From positions 1-64,000 of the forward strand of contig DASVQY010000063.1 in assembly GCA_036388895.1 (NCBI GenBank): 64,000 nt of DNA, written 5' to 3'. The notes beneath the pieces are model-generated. The model was not told where the DNA came from, made no database searches, and saw only the letters and a list, made by a program, of their open reading frames with translations. Below, one piece after another: positions 34,706 through 43,369 of the stretch. The translations under genes and the position numbers were made by a program. Numbering within the stretch: position 1 is the stretch's first letter; each line of letters starts with the position of its first letter. The stretch is from SXVE01 sp036388895. Lineage in GTDB: Bacteria > Acidobacteriota > Blastocatellia > Pyrinomonadales > Pyrinomonadaceae.

Positions 34706-36379
34706 ATGAAAAAAACCATTAAAAGTAGTTGCTTTTCCCTTGTATTATCGTTCGTAATCACCGTCTCGTTAGTCGGCGTGCCAGCTTACGCGCAAGGTGA
34801 CAAAACCTCCGAAATTGACAAAATTTTCAGTTGGTCAAAGACGTACGAACCCGGATGCGCCGTCGCCGTTTCGCAGAACGGAAAACAAATTGTGAACCGC
34901 GCTTACGGTTCGGCTGATATAGAGCGTGATGTTCAGCTCAGTTCGAATACGATTTTTGATGCCGGTTCGGTGCAGAAGCAATTTGTCGCGGCTTCGGTTC
35001 TCCTTCTCGTTGAAGACGGAAAACTTTCGCTCACCGAAGACATTCACAAGTATATTCCCGAGCTGCCCGATTACGGTCAAAAGATCACTTTAGACCACCT
35101 GCTCACGCACACCGGCGGCATTCGAGACTGGACGGGACTCGGCGCGTTGACGGGCAGACAGGTTGACGCATTGACCTTGACTCTGCGCCAGCGCGGGCTT
35201 GATTTCGCGCCGGGTGAGGAATGGTCTTATTCGAACAGCGGCTTTGTTCTGCTCAAAGAAATTGTCGCCCGCACGAGCGGAATGTCGCTTGATGAATTCA
35301 CCAGAAAGCGCCTCTTTGAGCCGCTCGGGATGAAAAACACTTCCTATCGCACAGATCTGCGGGAAGTCGTAAAAAATCGTGCTCTCGCTTACCGGAAAGA
35401 AAAAGACGGCTGGCGAATGGATTTTGGACTCGGTAATGATCGCGGCGGCGGAGGCGCGATGCTCAGCACGCCGAGCGACCTTCTCATCTGGAACGAAGCG
35501 CTGACAACGAATCGTCTCGGCAAATTCGTCACCGAAAAACTTCAAGAACCGGCAGAATTGAACAACGACAGAAAGCTCGGATATGCCCGCGGGCTTTTTA
35601 TAATGGAAACTAATGCCGGCGAAAAGATGGTGTGGCATTCCGGCGGAGCCGCCGGATACAGCACATGGCTCGGTCGTATTCCCGGTCGAGGACTTTCGGT
35701 CGCCGTTATGTGCAATGTTGAACCGATATCTTCGACACAGCTCGCGGACAGAATCATAGATCAGTTTCTTCCGCCAAATGGCGCCGCAACCACCCAGGCT
35801 ATGCCGCCGATAGCTGCCGAAGGTCTCGACCCGGCGGGACTCGATTTAAACAGCAAGGCGGGATTGTACTTCAATGAAAACACCGGTGAACCTCTACAAT
35901 TGATTGTGGATCGCGGCAGGCTGCGTGTCGCGGATGGACCTGCCCTCGTGGCGCAATCTAAAGACCGCTTTAAGCGTTTGGGAAACGCCCTAATGTTTAT
36001 GTCGGGCGACGAGTTTGAACTTCGCTTCCGCTCACCAAACGAATTAGAATTAAAATCAATGGAAGGCAAAACCTCGCGTTATCGCCGCGCTCAAAAGTAC
36101 GCACCAACGACAGACGAACTGAAGGCATTTACCGGTCGCTTCACAAACGACGAAACGAGAGCCTTTTTCGAGATGTCTCCCGGAAAAGAAGGCTTGATGA
36201 TTCGCCTCAACGATTCGCGGGCGTTCGAATTTAAGCCGGTTGACCGCGACACCTTTCAGCTAGGCGGGATGATTTTGCGCTTTCGTCGGGATAAAGACGG
36301 AAAGATCGTCGGATTCGACTACAGCAACCCTCTGGTTCGCAACATCAAATTTACGCTGCTGAACGAATGCAAATCATAG
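34706..36379 (+). CDS. secreted serine hydrolase (class C beta-lactamase/DD-peptidase family)
   Basis: 557 residues from ATG at 34706 (MKKTIKSSCF), chosen because it gives a regular signal peptide ending at AYAQG; an upstream in-frame ATG at 34694 is possible. Catalytic motifs: SVQK (about 88-91), WSYSN with the Tyr of the Y-x-N motif, and HSGGAAG in place of KTG. The family covers D-aminopeptidases, esterases and penicillin-binding-like enzymes; a true beta-lactamase is unlikely. The C-terminal third is a beta-rich domain like that following many such hydrolases. It works in the periplasm or outside. Confidence 0.85.
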   Translation: MKKTIKSSCFSLVLSFVITVSLVGVPAYAQGDKTSEIDKIFSWSKTYEPGCAVAVSQNGKQIVNRAYGSADIERDVQLSSNTIFDAGSVQKQFVAASVLLLVEDGKLSLTEDIHKYIPELPDYGQKITLDHLLTHTGGIRDWTGLGALTGRQVDALTLTLRQRGLDFAPGEEWSYSNSGFVLLKEIVARTSGMSLDEFTRKRLFEPLGMKNTSYRTDLREVVKNRALAYRKEKDGWRMDFGLGNDRGGGGAMLSTPSDLLIWNEALTTNRLGKFVTEKLQEPAELNNDRKLGYARGLFIMETNAGEKMVWHSGGAAGYSTWLGRIPGRGLSVAVMCNVEPISSTQLADRIIDQFLPPNGAATTQAMPPIAAEGLDPAGLDLNSKAGLYFNENTGEPLQLIVDRGRLRVADGPALVAQSKDRFKRLGNALMFMSGDEFELRFRSPNELELKSMEGKTSRYRRAQKYAPTTDELKAFTGRFTNDETRAFFEMSPGKEGLMIRLNDSRAFEFKPVDRDTFQLGGMILRFRRDKDGKIVGFDYSNPLVRNIKFTLLNECKS

Positions 36380-36638
36380 CTGTAAAAGAGTATATAGTCA
36401 CCGAGAACTATGTGCCGGGTTTTTCGTTCCGAGAATTTATATCGGGCGGACTTATTGCGGAGAGAATGCGTTATTAACCCGGTAATAAATGGAAGCGAGA
36501 AATAATTTCGATTTCCCGGTTTCGCTCGTCATAACAATCATTTTAGGCATAATCATAATCATATTCACTTTGGGCGTGAACGACCTCGGGAATACGATTG
36601 AACGATTCGTCGGGTAAACGAAGGATTTCAGTAAAAGA

Positions 36639-37430
36639 ATGAATTACAAGGGTCCGAGAATCTCTACGACGGGTAATTTTGTCGAGAAAAGTTCGATTGT
36701 TCGTCAAATCTGGAGCAATCCCGATTTGATCCTGCTCGTTTTTGCCGGCTCCGCCGCTGAATTTGCGCTCAACCGCGCCGTTGACTGGCTCTTTTTTACG
36801 GGTAAGATTCCGGAAGACCCGATTGGCAGATTCTTCTCGACGGTTTCTTACGCACAGCAAATCGTTTTCTCTACCGAGAGCCAAGCTACGGAAACCATCA
36901 GGCGCATTAACGCAATTCATGGAGGCGTTGAGCAGGCACGCGGATCAAAAATTCCCGAATGGGCGTATCGCGACGTGCTTTATATGCTTATTGATTACTC
37001 GCAGCGATCCTTCGAGCTGCTTTTTCGCCCGCTTTCAAAAACCGAAAGGGCGGAGCTTTTTAATGATTTCAGACGCGTTGGAGAAATGATGGAAATCGAA
37101 AAGTTGCCGAAAGATTATGCCGCATGGCAAAAGGATCGGCGGCTGCACCTCGAACGAGACCTTGAGTACACGCCTTATTCGCGGAGCCTTTTTGACCAAT
37201 ACCGTAAGCATTTGGGCGAATGGAGATACAGCCTGCTGCTCAACGTGCAGGCTTTGATAGTGCCCCATCGCGTTCGGCGACTTTTGAAACTGAGCGCGAA
37301 TAACCCGCTCTCGTATTTTATCTGGAGCTACAGTTTAGTCAACGAACTTGGATTGCAGTCGCTTGTTAGGCAGGCGATTCTGCCTCCAGAGTATCTGGCA
37401 GCAGTCGAGCGGTTGAACCGCCGTGAATGA
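36639..37430 (+). CDS. MpaB-family oxygenase (DUF2236)
   Basis: 263 residues. Sequence features match DUF2236: the early GSAAEFALNRAVDWLFF region, the TETIRRINAIHGGV motif with conserved Arg and His, and the 'WAYRDVLYMLIDYSQRSFELLF' helix that follows. Relatives include MpaB and the latex-clearing Lcp fold, which use a haem b for oxidative chemistry, so a haem-dependent oxygenase or oxidase is inferred; the substrate is unknown. No signal peptide is seen. It lies between a serine hydrolase and a DoxX-like protein on the same strand. Confidence 0.75.
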   Translation: MNYKGPRISTTGNFVEKSSIVRQIWSNPDLILLVFAGSAAEFALNRAVDWLFFTGKIPEDPIGRFFSTVSYAQQIVFSTESQATETIRRINAIHGGVEQARGSKIPEWAYRDVLYMLIDYSQRSFELLFRPLSKTERAELFNDFRRVGEMMEIEKLPKDYAAWQKDRRLHLERDLEYTPYSRSLFDQYRKHLGEWRYSLLLNVQALIVPHRVRRLLKLSANNPLSYFIWSYSLVNELGLQSLVRQAILPPEYLAAVERLNRRE

Positions 37431-37569
37431 CTTATTATAGCGGGCATTTGCCGCTTAAAATTCTACAGCCGAGCAACGAAAGCGATTTTCTTTGGAAAGC
37501 AAATGTTATTTTATTCGATTTTCTCCCGGGCTTTGTAAAACTTTTCCGCTAAACGGCGTTTTAAATTTT

Positions 37570-38415
37570 ATGAGTATTTCTTCAACACTTGACCGGCTGT
37601 ATTCTGAGGCAAAACAAAACAGATGGCTTTGGCTTTTTTCTATTTTCTGTCGCCTGTCTCTGGCACTCGGATTTATTCCTGCGGGAATCGTGAAATTGAT
37701 GGACGAACGCTTCGCCAGCGGTTTACACGCAAATCACCCGATGGGGCATTATCTGGAAGCGCTGCACACAACCGGTTTTTATTATACTTTTATCGGCGTC
37801 GTGCAGGTCGCGGCGGCGATTATGCTGCTCGTGCCGCGCACGGTTACGCTCGGGGCGTTTCTCTATTTTCCTGTCATTTTGAATATTACAATTCTGACGT
37901 ATGCGACGCGGTTCGACGGTTCGCTTTTCACCGCCCCTCTGATGACGCTGGCAAATTTGTATCTGCTCGGCTGGAATTACGAGAAATGGAAATACATTCT
38001 TCCGTTCAATCATCTGCCGGATGAAACTGACGCGACAATGCGGAAAAGCCTTGAAAGCGATGTTCAAACTCAAGAAAGCGCGGATTGGAGCGCCGTTTTT
38101 TCATGGCACTGGTTAATCTCGCTTTACGTGCGTTTCCGCATTTTTGTCGGTCAACTTTTTAGGGATAAATTCCCGGCGCTTTTTTTCGCCGGAGTGCTCG
38201 CCGCGGTTGTCTTTTGCGTAATCGGCATACCGAGCCTTTACAGCGTCAAGCCGCGCAACACTTTAGAGCAATGTTTAAGACAATTTAAAGACACCAATCG
38301 AACCAAAGCCGGCGAAAGTTTCTGTAATTGTATTCACCAAAACGGCGAGCCGCTCAACAAATGTATGAACGAATTTTTCAACGCGCCGGATGATGCCTCC
38401 CTGATAGAATATTGA
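37570..38415 (+). CDS. DoxX-like membrane protein with C-terminal Cys-containing tail
   Basis: 281 residues from ATG at 37570 (MSISSTLDRLYSEAKQ); the frame is open 78 bases further upstream but that part is not hydrophobic-helix-like and has no ribosome site. Four helices of DoxX type lie at about 25-150. A further hydrophobic segment near 205-225 is followed by a soluble tail with three Cys (LEQCLRQ, FCNCIHQNG, NKCMNEF). The tail could be a periplasmic redox or cofactor part, but I do not recognise it. It is the last host gene before the integrated element. Confidence 0.7.
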   Translation: MSISSTLDRLYSEAKQNRWLWLFSIFCRLSLALGFIPAGIVKLMDERFASGLHANHPMGHYLEALHTTGFYYTFIGVVQVAAAIMLLVPRTVTLGAFLYFPVILNITILTYATRFDGSLFTAPLMTLANLYLLGWNYEKWKYILPFNHLPDETDATMRKSLESDVQTQESADWSAVFSWHWLISLYVRFRIFVGQLFRDKFPALFFAGVLAAVVFCVIGIPSLYSVKPRNTLEQCLRQFKDTNRTKAGESFCNCIHQNGEPLNKCMNEFFNAPDDASLIEY

Positions 38416-38445
38416 TGAAAAGATAAATAAATGAGTGGGCAATAA

Positions 38446-38474
38446 AAAAGGGCAACCAGTGTAGCTGCCCTTTT
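38446..38474 (+). terminator. rho-independent terminator after the DoxX-like gene
   Basis: AAAAGGGCA (38446-38454) and TGCCCTTTT (38466-38474) pair around an 11-nt loop and are followed by CTCTTC. The stem ends 13 bp before the tRNA-Lys-derived repeat. Confidence 0.65.
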
Positions 38475-38486
38475 CTCTTCGAATAT

Positions 38487-38533
38487 AATGGTGATCCGAG
38501 AAGGACTCGAACCTTCGACCCAATGGTTAAAAG
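38487..38533. repeat. attachment site, left copy (tRNA-Lys 3' half)
   Basis: All 47 bases are identical to 61078-61124. The copy covers the anticodon loop to the CCA end of tRNA-Lys, with no 5' half, so it is not a functional tRNA. This is the expected scar left at the far end when an element integrates into a tRNA gene and restores it. The sequences diverge right after the anticodon loop (TCT versus CCA). Confidence 0.85.
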
Positions 38534-38721
38534 TCTAATTATATCTTCCAACAACTCATATCAATTTCACTCACCATACATCATAAAGTATTTTATAATC
38601 AACAATTTAGCTATGTTTTGATAGACTAATATATAGTCTGCAAGATATTGATATATGTTGAAGTTTTTTGGTTAAAGCGTCATTGAATGCGTCAATTAAC
38701 GCTTTCTTTTTGGAGATAAAA
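38534..38721. promoter_or_regulatory. integrase upstream region with arm-type repeat
   Basis: About 190 bp. It contains a palindrome (AGACTA at 38623-38628, TAGTCT at 38634-38639) and an AAAGCGTCAT motif with its degenerate copy AATGCGTCA at 38674-38694, 12 bp apart. Almost the same motif pair is found at 60991-61011 near the other end. A GGAG site at 38712-38715 serves the integrase. Confidence 0.5.
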
Positions 38722-39906
38722 ATGGCTAGAGAAAAAACTGGATGGACGGGACAAGATAAAAAAGGTCGATGGTATTATCGTTATCAATTTACAGATGCTA
38801 ACGGTAAGCGGCGAAATGTTCGTAGGCTTGCGACGAGCGAGAGCAATGCTAAAGCAGAACTTCGCAAGGCATTGAATAAACAAGAACAACAGGGCGAAAG
38901 AGCTATCGAAGGCGATAGACTAAGATTTACAAAGTTAATTGAAATATACAAGAAGAAAAAAGTATTTGCTGCTAAATACGTTGGCGAAACGAAAGTTGGT
39001 GGTCTTCGTTCTTTAGCTCACGTTGAAATGTTAATTAAGACGTTATGTAACCACTTTGAAAATAAACTTGTTAAATCAATAACTCACAGCGACATCGAGC
39101 AATTCAAGTTGAAGCGGCTCAACACTCTCAAATCAAATAAAGAGCAACGAGCAATTGCATCGGTCAATCGTGAACTAGAATGTTTGCGAAGCGTTATGAA
39201 CTTTGCCAAGCGTGAAGGATACATACTATTTTCACCATTTGAACGTGGCTCAACATTAATAAGCAAATCAGACGAAAACAGACGCCAAAGAATTTTAAGT
39301 TATGATGAAGAAAAACGTCTGTTAGCAGCTTGTGATGTAACGACAGCTAAATACGAAAGAAATGGTGAAAAAATTGAAGCTAAAATTTCACCCAAAGCTA
39401 TTGAACGAAAACAGATTCTAAAAGTGATAATTATTATGGCTGTGGATACTGCAATGCGACGTGGCGAGATTTTCAAAACCACTTGGCGCGATGTTGATTT
39501 TACTAATCACACAATCACGATTAAAGCAGTAAACAGTAAGACAGCAAGAGAACGTATAGTTGGAATTACTCCACGCCTTTTTGATGCTCTTCTTAACCTG
39601 TGGAATCAATCACCAAAAATGCTTGGATTAACTTTATTTGGTCTGGACAAGCCAAACAGCACAATTAAAAAATCTTGGGCAACAGTATGTGATTTAGCTA
39701 AGCTTAATGATTTTCATTTTCACGATTTGAGACATACAGCTATTACTCGATTGGTTGAAACGGGAACACCATCAGCAACAATTATGAAAATAAGCGGTCA
39801 TTCCCAACAAACAACTTTTGCTAGATACGTTAATCCCAATACTGAAAGTGTTAAATCTGCCGCAATAAGTTTGCATAATTTTAACTCGCAAAATAGCTAC
39901 GAATAA
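38722..39906 (+). CDS. tyrosine-type site-specific integrase
   Basis: 394 residues from ATG at 38722, chosen because of TGGAG 7 bases upstream; the longer frame from 38668 has no ribosome site. An N-terminal arm-binding AP2-like part (GWTGQDKKGRWYYRYQFTDA) is followed by a core-binding helical domain and the catalytic domain. Catalytic residues are seen as AMRRGEI (Arg, about 244), HDLRHT (His-x-x-Arg, about 334-337), GHSQQ (His) and FARYVNP (Tyr, about 368). It should recombine the 47-bp tRNA-Lys core site. It is the first gene inside the left end of the element. Confidence 0.93.
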   Translation: MAREKTGWTGQDKKGRWYYRYQFTDANGKRRNVRRLATSESNAKAELRKALNKQEQQGERAIEGDRLRFTKLIEIYKKKKVFAAKYVGETKVGGLRSLAHVEMLIKTLCNHFENKLVKSITHSDIEQFKLKRLNTLKSNKEQRAIASVNRELECLRSVMNFAKREGYILFSPFERGSTLISKSDENRRQRILSYDEEKRLLAACDVTTAKYERNGEKIEAKISPKAIERKQILKVIIIMAVDTAMRRGEIFKTTWRDVDFTNHTITIKAVNSKTARERIVGITPRLFDALLNLWNQSPKMLGLTLFGLDKPNSTIKKSWATVCDLAKLNDFHFHDLRHTAITRLVETGTPSATIMKISGHSQQTTFARYVNPNTESVKSAAISLHNFNSQNSYE

Positions 39907-39908
39907 TT

Positions 39909-40391
39909 ATGAATAAGAATACTGAAAAAGAAACAGCAATTAATGTTGAAGCCGTGAGTCAATTAGCAATTAAAAAAGGCTATTCTCTTTTATCAAGCGA
40001 ATATAATGAGAGTTCTTTAATGACTGCCATTGCTAACAATAATTTGACACTTTACGCTCCGATTATGCAGAAAAAGATACAAGAAATCAGAGAGCAAAAA
40101 AAACTTTTAGATAATGAGATTCTACGTGATAAAGATATTCAGAAATTACTTAAGCGTCGTGACAAAGAATTAAGAAAACTGAATTTCTCTATATTTAAAA
40201 TCATAATTGACCCCCCCAAAAGGCCAAAAGATGCTTCATTATTTAAGGAAAGAATTTTGAGTGTCCTTTCTCAATCTGACACAAAAGAAACACTGTCGGA
40301 AAAGATGAAGATGAGCTATGAAGCATTAAGTCAGGCAATGTATAGAAATAAATTAAAGATGATAACGCTAAAAAATGAGCTTAAAATGTAG
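39909..40391 (+). CDS. element-encoded hypothetical protein with coiled coil
   Basis: 160 residues, starting two bases after the integrase stop codon. A Lys/Glu-rich stretch (about 55-95, KKIQEIREQKKLLDNEI) looks like a coiled coil. The C-terminal part (about 115-160) may be a small helix-turn-helix (LSEKMKMSYEALSQAMYRNK). I do not recognise the family. Its place directly after the integrase and before a strong terminator suggests the same transcript and possibly a role in recombination control. Confidence 0.65.
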   Translation: MNKNTEKETAINVEAVSQLAIKKGYSLLSSEYNESSLMTAIANNNLTLYAPIMQKKIQEIREQKKLLDNEILRDKDIQKLLKRRDKELRKLNFSIFKIIIDPPKRPKDASLFKERILSVLSQSDTKETLSEKMKMSYEALSQAMYRNKLKMITLKNELKM

Positions 40392-40450
40392 ACAAATTAA
40401 AATGCTCTTTTTTTGTCTATTCAAAGTTGATGGATAAGGATTTAATATAA

Positions 40451-40490
40451 ATGTCATTGCTTCAAAATAAGAAGCAATGACATTTTTTTT
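40451..40490 (+). terminator. strong terminator/attenuator between integrase unit and excisionase-like gene
   Basis: ATGTCATTGCTTC (40451-40463) and GAAGCAATGACAT (40471-40483) are perfect 13-bp arms with a 7-nt loop, followed by eight T. The GGAG ribosome site of the next gene starts immediately after the T run, so read-through would be needed if no promoter lies after the hairpin. Confidence 0.8.
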
Positions 40491-40502
40491 GGAGTAACAA
40501 AA

Positions 40503-40730
40503 ATGCACAACACTATAGAAAAATTATACACAAAATCAGAAACAGCACAGATTCTGCGAATCTCAATTGCAACTTTAGATAGGCGAATTACAGATGGCAG
40601 TATTGAGTACTTCAAAGTTGGCTGGCAAATCCTTTTTAATCACGAACAGATACAGAAATATCTTTCTAGCTGTAAAAATGCGTTACGTGGTCGTAGAACG
40701 AAAAAAAATGCATCTGTATTGACTGCATAA
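40503..40730 (+). CDS. excisionase-like MerR-type helix-turn-helix protein
   Basis: 75 residues with YTKSETAQILRISIATLDRRITDGSIEYFKVG, the excisionase/MerR winged-helix pattern ('aarlLgvs..tl.rri..G.i...kvG'), followed by a basic C-terminal tail (RGRRTKKN). It has a GGAG site. Such proteins bend DNA and steer integrases to excision, or repress element promoters. It lies between a terminator and the primase gene. Confidence 0.8.
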   Translation: MHNTIEKLYTKSETAQILRISIATLDRRITDGSIEYFKVGWQILFNHEQIQKYLSSCKNALRGRRTKKNASVLTA

Positions 40731-40745
40731 AATCCACAAAAGGAA

Positions 40746-40767
40746 AAAGGGCAAATATTTGCCCTTT
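40746..40767. terminator. perfect 22-bp palindrome after the excisionase-like gene
   Basis: AAAGGGCAAAT and ATTTGCCCTTT are directly adjacent, a self-complementary palindrome 15 bp after the stop at 40730. As RNA it would form a stem with a small loop but is followed by CAAAA, not a T run, so it may be a terminator on either strand or a regulator site. Confidence 0.5.
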
Positions 40768-40776
40768 CAAAACCGC

Positions 40777-40812
40777 ATCGAAGATTTGTTGTTGGTACCA
40801 GCGTTCTTCGAT
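40777..40812 (+). promoter_or_regulatory. inverted repeat upstream of the primase gene
   Basis: ATCGAAGA (40777-40784) and TCTTCGAT (40805-40812) are inverted copies with a GGTACC-containing middle. They end 16 bp before the primase start codon, so a folded leader or an operator is plausible. Confidence 0.35.
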
Positions 40813-40828
40813 AGCAAGAGATTACAAA

Positions 40829-43057
40829 ATGAGAATACTAAAAGATTCAAACAATTACAATATAATCCCTTCTGTAGAAACGGATAACTTTTTGAAATCA
40901 GATTCTTCGAACGAGTCGTTTTCTGGCTTGGAATTTGATTTTTCTGACCATGAAATTTTTATCGAATTAACTGATAAAGAAAATCAGTTATTCGATGAAG
41001 CGAACTCTTTATCATCTAATTTCGCCAGTGCATTCTTTTTTTGGGAGCGTGGTATTGCAGTGTTTCCAGCAGATGGAAAACATTCTATTGCAGATGCAAC
41101 TACTGATTTCAGCAAGTTGGCGCGAATGTGTATAGAAAGCCCCGATGCAAAACCTGCAATTGCTACTGGTTGTCAATATGGCATTGTAGCTATTAGATAT
41201 GATGTATTTATTCGTATGGTAATTAATGCCTACAATCTCAAGCCATCTTGCCAATTTCCTATCAAATTACAAGAGCGCAATACGTGGCAAATGACTAAAT
41301 TTAGTCCAATGTGGCGTGAGCGCGAAGACTGCTTTGAGAAAATAACACCATTACTCGAACAAGCTGCAAAAAATCGAAATCCTTCTGAGTTCGTTAAAAC
41401 TTGTGAAGCTATGACAGCTAAGTGCACAGAATATGGTGAAGATGAAAAACTTTTATTCTTTCGAGTAGAACAGCGCGATGATTTGAAACTTCCATCTTTT
41501 GATGGCTTCTATGGAGATGGTACTTATGTTGTTGATGAAGGCTCTTGGGATTTTTCAACTCATCTGCTCGAAAATGAGAATACACCGCCTAAACTACTAC
41601 CCCAGGAGTTGTTCAATTACTTGATGGACAATTCAGTTGACGTAATTACAAATGAACTGACAACTGATTTAACTGACCAATCTAACAGTCTTGAAATTGT
41701 TAATTCTGTTAATGAGGTAATTAAAATAGAAGAATGCAACGATGACGGTAACGCTCGTCGTTTTGTCAGTCAACATGGTGAATTTGTTCGTTACAGCGTT
41801 GACCGTAAAAAATGGTTTGTATATGACGAAAAACGATGGAAACCAGATGCAACCATGGAAGTACAACTTCGAGCAAAATATACAGTGCGTAGAATTGCAA
41901 TAGAAGCTGCTAGTACAGAAATAAGCGAAAGACAAAGTGAAAAACTTCTTAGACATGCGCAAAAATCAAAACACGCTAAAGGCATCAAAGATATGCTTAC
42001 GATGGCTGAATCAGACCTTGCAATACAAGAAAGCAAATTTGATAGAGACAAGTGGCTTCTTAATGTCTCAAATGGCACGATTGATTTACGCACTGGAAAA
42101 TTACGACCTCACAGGCGCGAAGATTTTATAACGAAGCTGATTGATATTGATTACGACCTTAGCGCTCAATACCCAAAATGGCTGTCATTTTTGAATCGCA
42201 TTATGGATGATAACCAGGATTTAATATCGTTTTTGCGCCGTGCCATTGGTTATAGCCTAACTGGTGAAGTTAATGAACGCGCTGTTTTTGTTCTGTTTGG
42301 AAATGGGGCGAATGGCAAAAGCGTATTTGCAGAAACTGTTTTGTCATTGTTAGGCGACTACTCTGCTGTTGCGCCAGCAAGTGCAGTAATGAAGAAAGTT
42401 AATAATTCTAATACTAATGACCTCGCTAAATTAAGAGGCGCACGATTTGTTTCTGTTAATGAGACAGATGAAGGGGGACGCATTGATGAGTCAGTGATAA
42501 AAGCTATATCTGGTAACGACAAATTAACAGTACGTTTTCTTTACGGTGAATTTTTTGAGTTTATACCAGAGTTCAAATTGTGGTTAAGAACTAATCATAA
42601 ACCAACTGTGCGCGGCACAGATGAAGGAATTTGGGACAGACTTAAACTTATTCCATTCGCAGTTCGCATACCAAAGCACGAACAAAATAACCAGTTAATG
42701 AAAGAATTACAAAATGAATTAAGTGGTATTCTCAATTGGGCTGTGGAAGGATGTTTGGAATGGCAGCGTGATGGCTTAGGCGTGCCACAGGAAGTTGACC
42801 AAGCAACTAATGAGTATCGAAAGGAACAAGATACATTCTCTCTTTTTATTTCTCAATGCTGTGATTTTGGAGAACACAAATGGGCATCAACCGCTAGTTT
42901 ACGTAAAGAGTATGAGAAGTTTTGCATAGAAAATGGTGAACAGCCACATCTTCCTGGGAATGCTTTTTCTGAACGCTTAAGGGCTTTAGGTTGCATTCCA
43001 AAATCTGCTAGACAAGGCCGAGGTTGGTCCGGTATCGGATTATTAGTTCCACAGTAA
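40829..43057 (+). CDS. P4-type primase-helicase (D5/DUF5906, SF3 helicase)
   Basis: 742 residues. The C-terminal third is a superfamily 3 helicase: Walker A GNGANGKSVF at about 491-500, Walker B-like and sensor region RFVSVNETDEGGRIDESVIKAISGND, and LWLRTNHKPTVRGTDEGIWDRL. A D5-N-like domain precedes it (about 330-470). The N-terminal region looks like a weakened primase-polymerase domain (FFFWERGIAVFPADGK, ATGCQYGIVAIRYDV); the usual 'LDxD' metal-binding pair reads IRYD. It should open and possibly prime the element's replication origin. The following iteron cluster supports this. Confidence 0.88.
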   Translation: MRILKDSNNYNIIPSVETDNFLKSDSSNESFSGLEFDFSDHEIFIELTDKENQLFDEANSLSSNFASAFFFWERGIAVFPADGKHSIADATTDFSKLARMCIESPDAKPAIATGCQYGIVAIRYDVFIRMVINAYNLKPSCQFPIKLQERNTWQMTKFSPMWREREDCFEKITPLLEQAAKNRNPSEFVKTCEAMTAKCTEYGEDEKLLFFRVEQRDDLKLPSFDGFYGDGTYVVDEGSWDFSTHLLENENTPPKLLPQELFNYLMDNSVDVITNELTTDLTDQSNSLEIVNSVNEVIKIEECNDDGNARRFVSQHGEFVRYSVDRKKWFVYDEKRWKPDATMEVQLRAKYTVRRIAIEAASTEISERQSEKLLRHAQKSKHAKGIKDMLTMAESDLAIQESKFDRDKWLLNVSNGTIDLRTGKLRPHRREDFITKLIDIDYDLSAQYPKWLSFLNRIMDDNQDLISFLRRAIGYSLTGEVNERAVFVLFGNGANGKSVFAETVLSLLGDYSAVAPASAVMKKVNNSNTNDLAKLRGARFVSVNETDEGGRIDESVIKAISGNDKLTVRFLYGEFFEFIPEFKLWLRTNHKPTVRGTDEGIWDRLKLIPFAVRIPKHEQNNQLMKELQNELSGILNWAVEGCLEWQRDGLGVPQEVDQATNEYRKEQDTFSLFISQCCDFGEHKWASTASLRKEYEKFCIENGEQPHLPGNAFSERLRALGCIPKSARQGRGWSGIGLLVPQ

Positions 43058-43369
43058 GTCCACATGTGTTAACAGCGTTGACAGCGTTGACATCAATTCT
43101 ATGAATCTCTCTCATGAGGTGAAATAAGAGAAAGTTCCTAAAATCGCTGTCAACCAGCGTCAACGCTGTCAACACCCAAGTAATAACCTGTGGAACCCTT
43201 GTGGGTACATTAATTATAGAGTGATTATTTTAGATTCAGTAATTATCTAATTTTACAACAAAATTGGCTTTTTTAGATGTTGTTACAATTTGAAAAAAGG
43301 ATGCATTGAATAGCATTTATTCCAAATCCGTTATAGATTTTCAGTAAAAGCGAAAAGGTTTGAATCAAT
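43058..43369. other. non-coding region with iterons and AT-rich stretch
   Basis: About 310 bp without gene. The left half holds the iteron cluster, the right half (43195-43340) is strongly AT-rich and would be easy to unwind. A ribosome site (AAAAGG) precedes the gene at 43370. Confidence 0.5.
43071..43177. promoter_or_regulatory. iteron cluster, probable element replication origin
   Basis: ACAGCGTTG occurs as two tandem copies (43072-43080, 43081-43089; 9-bp period). Inverted forms CGCTGTCAAC (43145-43154) and CAACGCTGT (43161-43169) follow about 60 bp later. The flank to 43369 is AT-rich. P4-type satellites carry similar repeats next to the primase gene for initiation. Function is inferred. 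Confidence 0.55.

Noticed and set aside
28335..36379. antibiotic-resistance beta-lactamases
   Set aside because: Both proteins carry SxxK and Y-x-N-like motifs but lack the KTG triad of true class C enzymes and have long extra domains; esterase or peptidase relatives are more likely.
38487..38533. second tRNA-Lys gene
   Set aside because: Only the 3' half is present; no acceptor 5' strand or D-arm follows.
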